Notes: generated by a model not told the origin, from the sequence alone. A stretch of 39,015 nt of DNA from Sulfuritalea hydrogenivorans sk43H (GCA_945870205.1 CAMBRI010000014.1:1-39015), one strand, 5' to 3'; numbered from the stretch's first letter, positions 9,201 to 15,562 are shown. Program-made: numbers and translations.

Positions 9201-11792
9201 TCTACTGCCACCGGTGATGGTGTCGTTGAAGTCACTGCCGGTGACGCCGTCAATGTTGGTCAGGGTATCGGTGCCGCCCAGGCCATCGAAGGCCGTTCCC
9301 GTGCCTGAAGGACCGTTGCCCATGCCCAGATTGACGTACACACCGGCGGTCGCCGTGCTGTAGGAAACGTTGGTGAAGTTGGTCGGCAAACTGGTGCCGC
9401 CATCAATGGTGTCGTTACCGCCCCCTCCTTCGAAATTCCGGGAAAAATCGCTGAGCAGGTACTGGGCGAAGTTGTTCGAGTCACCCAGCATCGTGTCGTT
9501 GAAATCGGTGCCTCGCACCGACTCGATGCTGATCAGGGTGTCGGTCGCGCCAAAGCTATCGACAACAGTGCCGGCGCCAAGATTCACCGAGATGCTGCTG
9601 GTGCCGGTATGGTAGGTGGCAGCGTCTTTGTCGGCGCCACCGTCAAGGGTGTCGGCGCCATCGCCACCGCCCATGACGTCGTTGCCCCCGCTACCCTGAA
9701 TATTGTTGGCGGCGGCGCTACCAATCAGGACGTCGTTGTAGATGGAGCCGCGCACGTTCTCAAAGTTGCTCAGCGTGTCGGTATTGCCCCAGCCGTCAAG
9801 TGCGGTGTTGGCGGCCACGTTAAAGGCCACCCCGCTCCAGGTGCCCGATTGTGCGCCGGTAGACAGATTGACCACCACGCCTAACGTGTCGCTATTACTG
9901 TCCTCGTCCGCAAGAAAATCGACCACATCGGCGGTGCCTGCCCCACCGTTCATGCTGTCGTCGCCCTTGCGACCCTGGAAGGAGTCGTCCGTGGCGCCGC
10001 CCGTGATGGTGTCGTTGAAGTCCGAGCCGATCACACCTTCGATACTGATCAGGACGTCGTTGCCGCCGAGTCCGTCCGCGCCGGTGCCGCTGTTGCCGTT
10101 GCCCAACGTGTTGTCGGTATCGAGAACAACCGTCACGCCTATTGTCGCGTCCCGGTAGGCCGCGAAGTCGCGTCCGGTACGGCTGCCGCCATCAATGGTG
10201 TCGCTGCCGCCTGAACCGTTGAAGATTTCGTAATAGTCGAACGTGGTATTGCCGCCTGTCAGCAAATCGCCGGCATTGCCGCCCCAGACGGCGTTGATGC
10301 CGATAAAGGTGTCCGCCCCGCCCTCGCCGTCGGAACTGGCTGCATTACTGGCAAGGTTGACGACAACCTGGCCCGCAACTCCTGCATAGCGCGCCCAGTT
10401 GAACTCGAAATTGCTTGCATCCATCGCGGCCAACGTGCCACGGCCACCGTCGATGGTGTCGTTACCCAGGCCGCCCTGGAACCACTCGTACTTGATTCCG
10501 TTGAACGCCTGGCTGTTGCTGCCGCCAGTGAGACTGTCGGCAAAATTGCTGCCGACAACGCCGTCGATGTTGATCAGTGTGTCGGTGCCGGAATTGCCAC
10601 CGGCCATGGCGACGGCGTTGCCAGTGCCCAGATTGACCGTAACGCCGTTTCCTGTTGCGCCTTTGTAGGAAGTCCAGTCGAAACTGACATCGGGGCCGAC
10701 TGTGCCGCCATCCAGAGTGTCGTTGCCACCGCCCCCAACAAGGAGATCGTCCCCTTTTGCGCCAAAGAAGAAATTGTTGGCATTGTTTCCAAAAATGACG
10801 TCGTCGTACTGCGAGCCATGTACGTTTTCCATTGTGCCGACGGTACCGAGATTGTCGGTATTACCCCAACCATCGGTCGCAGCGCCATAGAACACAGTGC
10901 TGACCTCAGTTACAACGACGTTGTAGGCCACGCCCCCCCAACTGCCGTTTTGGGTGGACCCAATGCTGACTGCCACACCGAAACCATCGGCGTTGGAATC
11001 CTGGTCGCTGCTGTAATCCGCCATGTCGGCAAGGCCAGTACCGCCGTCGAGGGTGTCGGCCCCGGCACCGCCGTTTAGCGTGTCGTTGCCACCGCCACCG
11101 GTTAGGGAATCATTCCCATCCCAACCAAAGAGCTTGTTGGCGAATGTGTCGCCGGTGATGTTGTCGGCGAAATCGGAGCCACCGACATTCTCTATGCCAG
11201 ACACGGTGAAACTGGATGCATTGGTGCCAGCCACCGACCCGGTGCCCGCCAAAAGGCTGACCGTGTATCCGGTCAAGCCGGCAACCTGCTCCAGCGCAAG
11301 CATGTCAGTGCCGTTGCCGCCGTTGAAGGCATCCGTGCCCGAACCGCCCGCAGTGCCGCCTGCACCGCCGTTGGTCACCAGAACGTCGTTGCCGTCGCTT
11401 CCATTCAGCGTATCGTCGCCGCCAAAACCTATCAGCAGGTCGCCAAAGAGGCTTCCGGGGAGAGTGTGCGGCCCGGTATCGTCACCCGTGGTGCCTGCGT
11501 TGTCGCCGACAACCAGCACGGATCCGCTCTGAAAGCTGATCATGCCGGTAGTGATCTTGTAGAAATTTTCCGGCGTGTTCACGCCTGAAGTGAATACGAG
11601 CGAAATCGTCTTGATGGTCTGCCCGGTAGCGGAATCCTTCTGCTCAAGCACGATGCCATAACCATTCCCCATCGACGACGGACGGAAATCCGTGGCAAAA
11701 AGCCTCGGGTCGTCGATGATCAGAACATCGACCGCCGGATTGAAAGTGGTCGAGGAGGAATTGGACAGGGATGAGTAGTTGATAGTCGCCAT
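6246..11792 (-). CDS. Giant RTX calcium-binding protein with C-terminal FG-GAP/VCBS-like repeats, type I secretion substrate
   Basis: An 1848-residue acidic protein. About nineteen clusters of RTX nonapeptides (GGxGNDTLxGG type) bind Ca2+ and fold outside the cell; they are embedded in modules of roughly 100 residues whose shared core is a VTVNL...DTLxNIEGVxGSxFNDTLTG pattern. A ~130-residue N-terminal module (starting INYSSLSNSS) recurs near residues 1177-1310 (starting ITYTYASLSND), so the protein has two related halves. Residues ~1650-1848 are four tandem 49-residue units with DFNGDGKTDLRWQ and ETSIWLMDG, an FG-GAP/VCBS-like motif family. There is no N-terminal signal peptide, as expected for type I export. 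Start: ATG preceded by AAGGAG at 8-nt spacing. The exporter at 19.7-22.8 kb is the probable partner. Role (adhesin, S-layer-like coat or matrix protein) is open. Confidence 0.9.
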   Translation of the reverse strand: MATINYSSLSNSSSTTFNPAVDVLIIDDPRLFATDFRPSSMGNGYGIVLEQKDSATGQTIKTISLVFTSGVNTPENFYKITTGMISFQSGSVLVVGDNAGTTGDDTGPHTLPGSLFGDLLIGFGGDDTLNGSDGNDVLVTNGGAGGTAGGSGTDAFNGGNGTDMLALEQVAGLTGYTVSLLAGTGSVAGTNASSFTVSGIENVGGSDFADNITGDTFANKLFGWDGNDSLTGGGGNDTLNGGAGADTLDGGTGLADMADYSSDQDSNADGFGVAVSIGSTQNGSWGGVAYNVVVTEVSTVFYGAATDGWGNTDNLGTVGTMENVHGSQYDDVIFGNNANNFFFGAKGDDLLVGGGGNDTLDGGTVGPDVSFDWTSYKGATGNGVTVNLGTGNAVAMAGGNSGTDTLINIDGVVGSNFADSLTGGSNSQAFNGIKYEWFQGGLGNDTIDGGRGTLAAMDASNFEFNWARYAGVAGQVVVNLASNAASSDGEGGADTFIGINAVWGGNAGDLLTGGNTTFDYYEIFNGSGGSDTIDGGSRTGRDFAAYRDATIGVTVVLDTDNTLGNGNSGTGADGLGGNDVLISIEGVIGSDFNDTITGGATDDSFQGRKGDDSMNGGAGTADVVDFLADEDSNSDTLGVVVNLSTGAQSGTWSGVAFNVAANTALDGWGNTDTLSNFENVRGSIYNDVLIGSAAANNIQGSGGNDVMGGGDGADTLDGGADKDAATYHTGTSSISVNLGAGTVVDSFGATDTLISIESVRGTDFNDTMLGDSNNFAQYLLSDFSRNFEGGGGNDTIDGGTSLPTNFTNVSYSTATAGVYVNLGMGNGPSGTGTAFDGLGGTDTLTNIDGVTGSDFNDTITGGSRSAQVIASNHFEAFDGGLGNDTIDGGEGTDRASYEHATGSVTVVLDSNAGIPGYSGTATGAAGNDVLLNIEQVRGSNYNDLLTGGSANDAFEGRGGNDVIHGLGGFDTVRFDSSIAAVQVTFTSGGVGYAIDGGFDGVAAGYDTFDSIEAVRGSDFGDTFTGTTTGSETFEGMAGNDTMVGGDGAGIDTVVYSSSLSGVSVTLSGGSATVTDSWGGTDSLTGIEWVFGSNFNDTLVGDSNANQLAGQGGNDTLTGGLGNDTISGGFGKDTAVFSGTFASYTITNLGGGSYTVAGADGTDSVSGVEVLSFSDGPQAANAITYTYASLSNDAEFYFDPTLDILNVTGLGPQDFDISQIESGPNKDRGLQLTQHDPLTHNPIKTVSLLFTPTADTSNMFKVSSSHITFTGGVVLLGDNNANTVTDDTFNGTLDSVIFNGGAGKDILITAGGSQILNGNDGDDMFVTVERQSSEGSSGTDVFNGGNGNDTLNLDSAQGGKISQYTVNLANGTGSIIAGTIGVPTLYNSSFTLSSIENVNGSDAKDSITGNDSANNLSGGSGDDTLVGAGGNDSLSGGDGADNIDGGSGYDLLDFSTGDFSSNSGVNVSLLAGNAVRGGVTDTIANIEAVIGTDSNDTLTGGNVANDALEVFQGRNGNDAINGGSGFDRVDYTQTSFAVTVSLTTGFASDGYGTTDTLSNIEGVRGSNFNDTLTGNASNNLLEGWFGNDTLTGGAGLDTAQFAGNKAGYDVDKSVPGQYTVTDINLGDGNDGVDTLFGIEKLQFVDGFTNLGAKPAGHDFSGDGKTDLRWQGPSGETSIWLMDGVNHTDSSAVFGPYAGWTIVDAKSDYNGDGKTDLRWQGTSGETSIWLMDGVNHTASSTVFGPFVGWSVVNEQSDFNGDGKTDLRWQGPSGETSIWLMDGVNHTDSSAVFGPYAGWTIVDAKSDYNGDGKTDLRWQGTSGETSIWLMDGVNHTASSTVYGPYAGWNVT
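6301..6830 (-). repeat. Four tandem 147-bp repeats at the 3' end of the RTX gene
   Basis: The marker TTGACYCCGTCCATMAGCC recurs at 6301, 6448, 6595 and 6742, exactly 147 bp (49 codons) apart. Units 1 and 3 resemble each other more than they resemble units 2 and 4, and the same holds for 2 and 4, so a 294-bp AB pair appears to have been duplicated recently. Each unit encodes one DFNGDGKTDLRWQ...ETSIWLMDG...FGPYAGW repeat. The high DNA identity makes copy number prone to change by slippage or recombination. Confidence 0.95.
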
Positions 11793-11906
11793 GGAAATAA
11801 CTCCTTAATAACGCTTGAAAGTTAATGTTGCCGCTGCTTGGCTTTGACTGCAAGGACCGGATCGATGAGAACCCCGATACCGATAGAAAGAATGCTCTTT
11901 CCACAT

Positions 11907-11966
11907 TGTAGCGGTTGCAATAATACACCCGGCAAATGTAGCGGTTGCAATAATACACCCGGCAAA
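11907..11966. repeat. 30-bp perfect tandem duplication upstream of the RTX gene
   Basis: Two identical head-to-tail 30-bp units (11907-11936 and 11937-11966), beginning TGTAGCGGTTGCAATAATAC. They lie 115-174 bp upstream of the RTX start codon and overlap the best promoter candidate. Could be a duplicated regulator site or simply slippage; the perfect identity argues for recent origin or selection. Confidence 0.9.
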
Positions 11967-12063
11967 CCTTCCTTTGCGGCGGGGGGAAGCAAAACTCCCC
12001 ACGCCTTAATGAAGGGGCTTTCAGGCATGGATTTCTTCGGCTGTGCTTACCCGCCTGGAATGG

Positions 12064-12126
12064 CTTGCCGAAGGCATGAATCCGGGCAGCACCTGGGTGC
12101 AAGCACGCAGGGCGCGCCACGGCGAG
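12064..12126 (-). pseudogene. 63-bp relic of a UDP-sugar dehydrogenase C-terminus
   Basis: On the minus strand these bases translate to a peptide with LAVAxP ... GAAxIHAFGK, matching the C-terminal domain of the dehydrogenase fragment at 25716-26015. The two DNA stretches (12064-12126 and 25782-25844) align without gaps over 63 bp at about 80 percent identity by eye, including 13- and 18-base exact blocks at the two ends. Flanking sequence does not match. Read as a degraded fragment of a second copy of the same gene. It is not a functional gene. Confidence 0.6.
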
Positions 12127-12227
12127 GCTTGGCAAACAGGGGCGGCCATGTATGGATCCCGCTTTCAGGACAGCGGTTTAAGTTATGGGCAGAGCTGGCG
12201 GAACGGCGAAACGGCGAATATCGCTTC

Positions 12228-12512
12228 TCAATTTAGAACTCGCTGGCCATTCACTATGATGGGCTTTCCTGATACGTGGGAATAGAGGACATCCGGGCAA
12301 AGATCCGCACCGTTAGGCCAGACTATCGTTCCCAATTCCGCATTCAGCCTGACTTGCAGAAAATAGCTTTGATCACGCAGCGGCTCGAATACGCCCGTGA
12401 ATTGGGTGATCACCTTATCCATATCAAGCACCCCTTTAAGGCCGTCAGCAAAGGTCAGTTCAAGTTGCCTACCATTGATGTGACGAACACCGGTAACGTC
12501 GATCATGAACAT
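12228..12512 (-). CDS. DUF2442 domain protein
   Basis: A 94-residue protein with the DUF2442 pattern: LELTFADGLKGVLDMDKVI in the first third, then GVFEPLRDQSYFLQVRLN and the characteristic GTIVWPNGADLCPDVLY near residues 61-77. DUF2442 proteins often occur beside a DUF4160 partner in toxin-antitoxin-like pairs, but their biochemical activity is not settled. Here the partner position is taken by a transposase stub whose stop lies 3 bp upstream, and a PIN/RHH toxin-antitoxin pair precedes that. All lie on the minus strand, so a common transcript is likely. The orphan state may mean it is a leftover of a DUF4160/DUF2442 pair like the one at 17965-18424. Confidence 0.85.
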   Translation of the reverse strand: MFMIDVTGVRHINGRQLELTFADGLKGVLDMDKVITQFTGVFEPLRDQSYFLQVRLNAELGTIVWPNGADLCPDVLYSHVSGKPIIVNGQRVLN

Positions 12513-12515
12513 GGC

Positions 12516-12671
12516 TTACTCCAGGCGATTGCTGTCACGTCGCTTGCCGGCGATCCATTCGCGATCATCATCGTCAAGATGGAAACAACGCGCCAGTTCG
12601 TCGGCCGACAGCGAGTTGGGGTAACGGCCGTAGCGCTCTCGCTGCGCGGGAGTCAGGAAGCCGACGGGCAT
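12516..12671 (-). pseudogene. DUF4158 stub, N-terminus of a Tn3-family transposase
   Basis: A 51-residue frame begins [18 protein letters not shown] and continues [20 protein letters not shown] before a stop. This is the conserved first ~50 residues (DUF4158) of Tn3-family TnpA transposases, whose full length is about 1000 residues. Nothing downstream continues the match: the next gene, DUF2442, begins 3 bp later. It starts 6 bp after the end of the PIN toxin gene. Seen: short frame and motif. Inferred: truncated relic of a past Tn3-type insertion, though the neat packing between genes leaves room for a retained small protein. Confidence 0.65.
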
Positions 12672-12677
12672 GGGGCA

Positions 12678-13088
12678 TCAGAGTGCTTCAGCGCAGAACG
12701 CGGCCGGGGTGACGATCCGTGTGTGCCCAATGTGCCCACGCTGCAGCAGTCCCGCACGATGGTCTCCGGTCACTAGATACTCGGCGTTACCGGCAACGGC
12801 CATCGCCAGCAGGAACGCGTCGAAGGAATCGTCGGCCTCGATGTCCGAAGGCAGATATTCCAGAACCAACGCGCGTTGCAGATTGTTCACCATGGCGCCA
12901 ACGCGATGCGGCTGGAGAACCGTCTTGAACTTGGGGTTTCGACTGGCCCGCCGCAATTCATCAAGCTGCGTCACCGACGTCACGATTTCAAAGCGCGCAG
13001 CACGCCACGCCCGATAGATGACATCGGGCGGACCGTGGGGCGAGATAAGTGCGCTCAGCAGGACATTGGTATCCAGAACGACACGCAT
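12678..13088 (-). CDS. PIN-domain toxin (type II toxin-antitoxin)
   Basis: A 136-residue PIN-domain ribonuclease of the 'putative toxin-antitoxin system toxin component, PIN family' group. Acidic metal-binding residues are in place: D6 in VVLDTNVLLSAL, E44 in QLDEL, D87/D90 in ADDSFDAFLLAMAVAG, and D109 in LVTGDH. Such toxins cleave specific RNAs when free of antitoxin. The ATG overlaps the stop of the upstream antitoxin gene (TGATG), the classic coupled arrangement. It is the first of several PIN toxins within 3 kb, each with a different antitoxin fold. Confidence 0.9.
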   Translation of the reverse strand: MRVVLDTNVLLSALISPHGPPDVIYRAWRAARFEIVTSVTQLDELRRASRNPKFKTVLQPHRVGAMVNNLQRALVLEYLPSDIEADDSFDAFLLAMAVAGNAEYLVTGDHRAGLLQRGHIGHTRIVTPAAFCAEAL

Positions 13089-13327
13089 CAGTGCTCACGG
13101 GCCCACTGTACCGACTCGGCTACGATTGCCGTCAGATCAATCTCGCTTACATTGAGATTGGCGGCCTTTGCTTGCTCCGCCGACAACTCGAGGATGTGCG
13201 CCCGCACGGCTTCCTCGATGAAGCGCGACAGGTCACCCTTGCGACCACCGCCTTGGGCTGCGAGGTACATACGTACGGATTGATCGGTGTCCGGTGACAC
13301 CGCGATGTTCCAACGGACTGAATTCAT
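13088..13327 (-). CDS. Ribbon-helix-helix antitoxin paired with PIN toxin
   Basis: A 79-residue protein beginning MNSVRWNIAVSPDTDQSVR, with the pattern of a ribbon-helix-helix DNA-binding antitoxin: a short N-terminal strand (RWNIAVS) followed by two helices around GDLSRFIEEAVRAHIL (residues 31-46). The acidic C-terminal tail (NVSEIDLTAIVAESVQW) is the probable toxin-neutralising part. It would autorepress the operon. The upstream minus-strand sequence (13330-13365) carries iterated ACACA/TACACA steps that could be the operator. Encoded directly upstream of, and translationally coupled to, the PIN toxin. Confidence 0.85.
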   Translation of the reverse strand: MNSVRWNIAVSPDTDQSVRMYLAAQGGGRKGDLSRFIEEAVRAHILELSAEQAKAANLNVSEIDLTAIVAESVQWAREH

Positions 13328-13657
13328 GATAAATCCCGGTGTTTGTGTGTATGTGTGTTTATACGCCTTTCAAGAACCACGTGCAACAGAGTCAGAATAA
13401 CGATGGTTGAGCCGCCCCCGATTTTTCTGGGCACGAAGTTGGGGTTAAATCGTGCCTGAAAAAGGAGTTGGGGAATGCTGGATCTGAAGCAGGTCAGAAC
13501 GGCAGCGGATTGGTGATCTCGATCTCGGGGATCGAACCCGGGCCGACTGCACTCGGTTCGCCAACTTATATCCTTACATCTACAAATAATCTTTATTGAC
13601 TGCTTTGTCCTTACCGGCGAGAATTAATATGAATTCTATCGGCGATTGGAGGCTCTA
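13328..13657. promoter_or_regulatory. Divergent intergenic region between two toxin-antitoxin operons (330 bp)
   Basis: This gap must carry the promoters of both the leftward RHH/PIN and the rightward AbrB/VapC operons. An imperfect palindrome GAATTAATATGAATTC at 13621-13636 lies 22 bp before the AbrB-type start codon and is the best operator candidate for that pair; GGAGG at 13648-13652 is its ribosome binding site. On the minus strand, at about 13537-13555, a tRNA T-arm-like CGGG-TTCGATC-CCCG sequence is seen, with no other tRNA parts. Confidence 0.4.
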
Positions 13658-13915
13658 ATGCTTGCGACAGTTACAGACAAGGGACAAGTCACTGTTCCCA
13701 AGGAAATCCGCGACCAAACCGGCATCTCGCCCGGTAGCCGGCTGGACTTCGAGGTGCAGGACGACGGCACGTTGCGCGTACAAGTACTAACGCGCGGCGC
13801 CGACAATCTATTCGGTCTGGTACATCGGGCCGGTATCAAAGCACGGAGCATCGAAGAGATGGACCAAGGCATTGCTGCTGCTGTCGGCACTCGCAACCGG
13901 CGGGCGCGGAAGTGA
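13658..13915 (+). CDS. AbrB/MazE-fold antitoxin
   Basis: An 85-residue protein with a swapped-hairpin AbrB DNA-binding domain at its N-terminus: MLATVTDKGQVTVPKEIRDQ, then SPGSRLDFEVQDDGTLRV, through about residue 50. The remaining ~35 residues (FGLVHRAGIKARSIEEMD) form the toxin-binding arm. The ATG at 13658 is chosen over the upstream TTG at 13646 because it has GGAGG five bases ahead. The last four bases overlap the GTG start of the downstream VapC (GTGA), typical of vapBC operons. Expected to repress its own promoter together with the toxin. Confidence 0.92.
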   Translation: MLATVTDKGQVTVPKEIRDQTGISPGSRLDFEVQDDGTLRVQVLTRGADNLFGLVHRAGIKARSIEEMDQGIAAAVGTRNRRARK

Positions 13916-14307
13916 TCGCCCTCGACACCAACGTTCTGGTACGACTCGTCACCCGCGACGACGAGGCGCAGGCGCAGCGTGCCAAGGCCGTGTTCGACTC
14001 GCACTCTGGCGAGAACGGCGGGTTGTTCGTGTCCGACATCGTTTTGGTAGAACTGTGCTGGACGTTGGCGCGCAGCTATGAGCTTGCACGCACAGACATT
14101 GCCCGTACTGTGCGCGCTTTACTCAATAACGCCAGTATCGCCCTTGAATCGCCGGCTGCCGTGAAGAGCGCCCTCGCCTATTTCGAGGCCGGCAGTGCCG
14201 ACTTTCCCGATTGCCTGATTGTCGCTAAGGCCGGCCAGGTTGGCTGTAGCCACACCCTCAGCTTCGACAAGCGCATGGGGCCGCTGCCCGGTGTGCAACT
14301 TCTTTGA
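13912..14307 (+). CDS. vapC: VapC-family PIN ribonuclease toxin
   Basis: A 131-residue PIN toxin starting with GTG inside the stop codon of the antitoxin gene. Catalytic acidic residues visible: D5 (IALDTNVLVRL), E47 (SDIVLVELCWTL), D97/D100 (SADFPDCLIVAKA) and D119 (LSFDKRM). VapC toxins are Mg2+-dependent endoribonucleases that usually cleave tRNA or the sarcin-ricin loop of 23S rRNA. The whole fold is intact and of standard length, so the pair is likely functional. It differs strongly in sequence from the other two PIN toxins of this block. Confidence 0.93.
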   Translation: MIALDTNVLVRLVTRDDEAQAQRAKAVFDSHSGENGGLFVSDIVLVELCWTLARSYELARTDIARTVRALLNNASIALESPAAVKSALAYFEAGSADFPDCLIVAKAGQVGCSHTLSFDKRMGPLPGVQLL

Positions 14308-14619
14308 TTTGCTTGCTCCGCTGTGTGCAGAATCTCCGCATCTGGAAATATATCCGCGACACGCACGAGTAGCAGGCTCTGGGGCGACGGGTTGGGACGG
14401 CCATTGCGTTTCATTTGTCTTTTGCGGCAGCCTGCCCCGGCGAGAGCAGACAGCGACTTGTGGCAGGATGGCGCCGGGATGAGTAGGCCGGCGCCCCGGG
14501 TCTCGCAAGGTCTTCTTCAGTGATAGTCCGATCGCCAGCAAGTTGGCTCCTACGGGACTATGAGTATGAGACGAGCCTTTTCTGCAAACATACGTGTAAC
14601 GTGGAAATAAGGAGCCTCC
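14308..14619. other. Intergenic region before RHH/MazF pair (312 bp)
   Basis: No convincing gene. It holds a REP-like palindrome at 14530-14553 and, just before the next gene, AAGGAG at 14609-14614 as ribosome binding site. The palindromic step ACATACGTGT at about 14588-14597 may be part of the operator of the RHH/MazF operon. Confidence 0.4.
14530..14553. repeat. REP-like palindrome, copy 1
   Basis: GATCGCCAGCAAGTTGGCTC followed by CTAC: a short imperfect palindrome (GCCAGCAAGTTGGC) with a conserved CTCCTAC tail. It matches in layout the REP elements common in Pseudomonas and some betaproteobacteria, and recurs at 15108 and 15928, with a divergent copy at 24382. All copies sit between genes or at gene ends. 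Confidence 0.8.
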
Positions 14620-14850
14620 ATGCACAAGAAATTGACCCTCACGGTAGATGAGGCGATCTACGAAGGGCTTCACCGAATTGTCGGCCGCGGAAAGATCAGC
14701 CAGTTCATCGAGGATCTGGTGCGCCCTTACGTTTCCGACGCCGCGCTCGATGAGGGCTATCGTGCCATGGCGACGGATTCAGTACGCGAAGCGGAAGCGA
14801 AGGAATGGACCGACGCGCTCGCAGTGGATGTGGCCGATGAAGCGAGGTGA
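14620..14850 (+). CDS. Antitoxin of a MazF-type pair (RHH-like)
   Basis: A 76-residue protein: MHKKLTLTVDEAIYEGLHRIV forms the ribbon and first helix, and GKISQFIEDLVRPYV (residues 24-38) the second helix of a ribbon-helix-helix fold. The acidic tail (VREAEAKEWTDALAVDVADEA) is the likely MazF-binding segment. It has a good ribosome binding site, AAGGAG five bases before the ATG. The toxin gene starts within the last 14 bases of this gene. Members of this group occur upstream of MazF-family interferases in many proteobacteria. Confidence 0.88.
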   Translation: MHKKLTLTVDEAIYEGLHRIVGRGKISQFIEDLVRPYVSDAALDEGYRAMATDSVREAEAKEWTDALAVDVADEAR

Positions 14851-15529
14851 TGTCTGGTGGGTGGAGTTCGATCCGGCCGTTGGTAGCGAGATTCGCAAGA
14901 CGAAACCGGCCGTAATAGTGAGCAATGACGCCGCCAATCGCAATTTGGCACGTGTCGTGGTGGTACCGCTGACCAGCAGCACCGGCCGCATCTACCCCGG
15001 TGAGGCCGTGGTGACCGCCGGCGGCCAGAAAAGCACGGCAATGTCTGACCAAATTATGACGGCCGACAAGGCACGACTCAAGAACCAGATCGAGGCGCTG
15101 AGCCTAGCGCCAGCAAGCTGGCTCCTACAAAAGCAGGGATCAGCCGGGGTTCCACGGGTTGAGGAGCGGAACACCGCTTCGCTCAAAGTCAGCCACATTC
15201 CGCGTTACGACGGTCATTCCGTGTACAAGAGCAGTCGCGGCGATCAGCGCGTCGCGGACAGGGCGCGGGTCCGGCACATGGAGTCGGGCGCTGCGTTGCG
15301 CAACGGCGGTATCGATAGCCACTATGCGGCCACCAAAAGCTGGCAAGACGTGACCGGTCAGCCACGTCCGAAACAGAGCCCCCTGGGCCGGATCGCGACG
15401 TTCGATGAGCAGCACGCCGATTTCCAGTTCTTGCAGGGTAATCACCGACAAATACATGTCGCCGGCATCAGTAGCGTCGGCCCAGGCGGCGACGTTTCTA
15501 TCGGCCTTCCCGGCACCAATATTTCGTAG
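14837..15529 (+). CDS. mazF: MazF-family endoribonuclease toxin with aberrant C-terminus, probably a decayed gene
   Basis: The first ~89 residues are a clear MazF/PemK core: MKRGDVWWVEFDP, EIRKTKPAVIVSNDAANR, VVVVPLTSS with the catalytic-region Arg/Thr/Ser positions, and AMSDQIMTADKARL. Normal members end about 18-20 residues later in a helix of LSxxxxxxVexALxxQLGL type. Here the match stops at QIEALS, exactly where a REP-like palindrome begins (15108-15129), and the frame then continues ~140 residues antisense to the neighbouring vapC. Seen: chimeric frame of 230 residues against a family norm near 110. Inferred: the REP insertion or a deletion removed the C-terminal helix. Start ATG at 14837, overlapping the antitoxin gene by 14 bp. 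The antitoxin is intact, so it may now act on another MazF. Confidence 0.8.
   Translation: MKRGDVWWVEFDPAVGSEIRKTKPAVIVSNDAANRNLARVVVVPLTSSTGRIYPGEAVVTAGGQKSTAMSDQIMTADKARLKNQIEALSLAPASWLLQKQGSAGVPRVEERNTASLKVSHIPRYDGHSVYKSSRGDQRVADRARVRHMESGAALRNGGIDSHYAATKSWQDVTGQPRPKQSPLGRIATFDEQHADFQFLQGNHRQIHVAGISSVGPGGDVSIGLPGTNIS
15108..15129. repeat. REP-like palindrome, copy 2, at the 3' end of mazF
   Basis: CGCCAGCAAGCTGGCTCCTA plus CA. The core GCCAGCAAGCTGGC folds to a short hairpin. It coincides with the point at which MazF similarity is lost and lies 11 bp before the end of the convergent vapC gene, so it occupies the junction of two convergent toxin genes. Confidence 0.85.
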
Positions 15530-15562
15530 TTCAGAGACGACGTTGGTATCGAGCAGGTACAT
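15140..15562 (-). CDS. vapC: VapC/FitB-type PIN ribonuclease toxin
   Basis: A 140-residue PIN toxin of the FitB-like subgroup (start MYLLDTNVVSEL). Metal ligands: D5, E45 in TLQELEIG, D104 in VRDALIAATAL and D125 in RNVADF. Length and all motifs are normal. The ATG overlaps the stop codon of the upstream Phd/YefM-type antitoxin (TGATG). Convergent with the damaged mazF. Expected to be an endoribonuclease kept silent by the antitoxin. Confidence 0.93.
   Translation of the reverse strand: MYLLDTNVVSELRNIGAGKADRNVAAWADATDAGDMYLSVITLQELEIGVLLIERRDPAQGALFRTWLTGHVLPAFGGRIVAIDTAVAQRSARLHVPDPRPVRDALIAATALVHGMTVVTRNVADFERSGVPLLNPWNPG

Larger units (their letters stand above)
11793..12227. other. Intergenic region upstream of the RTX gene (435 bp)
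   Basis: No intact gene is seen. It contains the RTX ribosome binding site, a 30-bp perfect tandem duplication (11907-11966) and a 63-bp relic of a UDP-sugar dehydrogenase gene (12064-12126). On the minus strand a TTGCCG / TACAAT pair with 19-bp spacing lies across the last copy of the 30-bp repeat and could be the RTX promoter; this is a weak by-eye match. Confidence 0.45.

Noticed and set aside
6825-11532. Many long plus-strand open frames opposite the RTX gene
   Set aside because: They arise from the repetitive, GC-biased RTX codons read on the other strand; none has family motifs or ribosome binding sites.
13530-13560. tRNA T-arm-like sequence (CGGG-TTCGATC-CCCG on the minus strand)
   Set aside because: No acceptor, D-arm or anticodon arm is found at the right distances; it does not match the tRNA-Ser 3' end, so it is not supported as a far attachment site.
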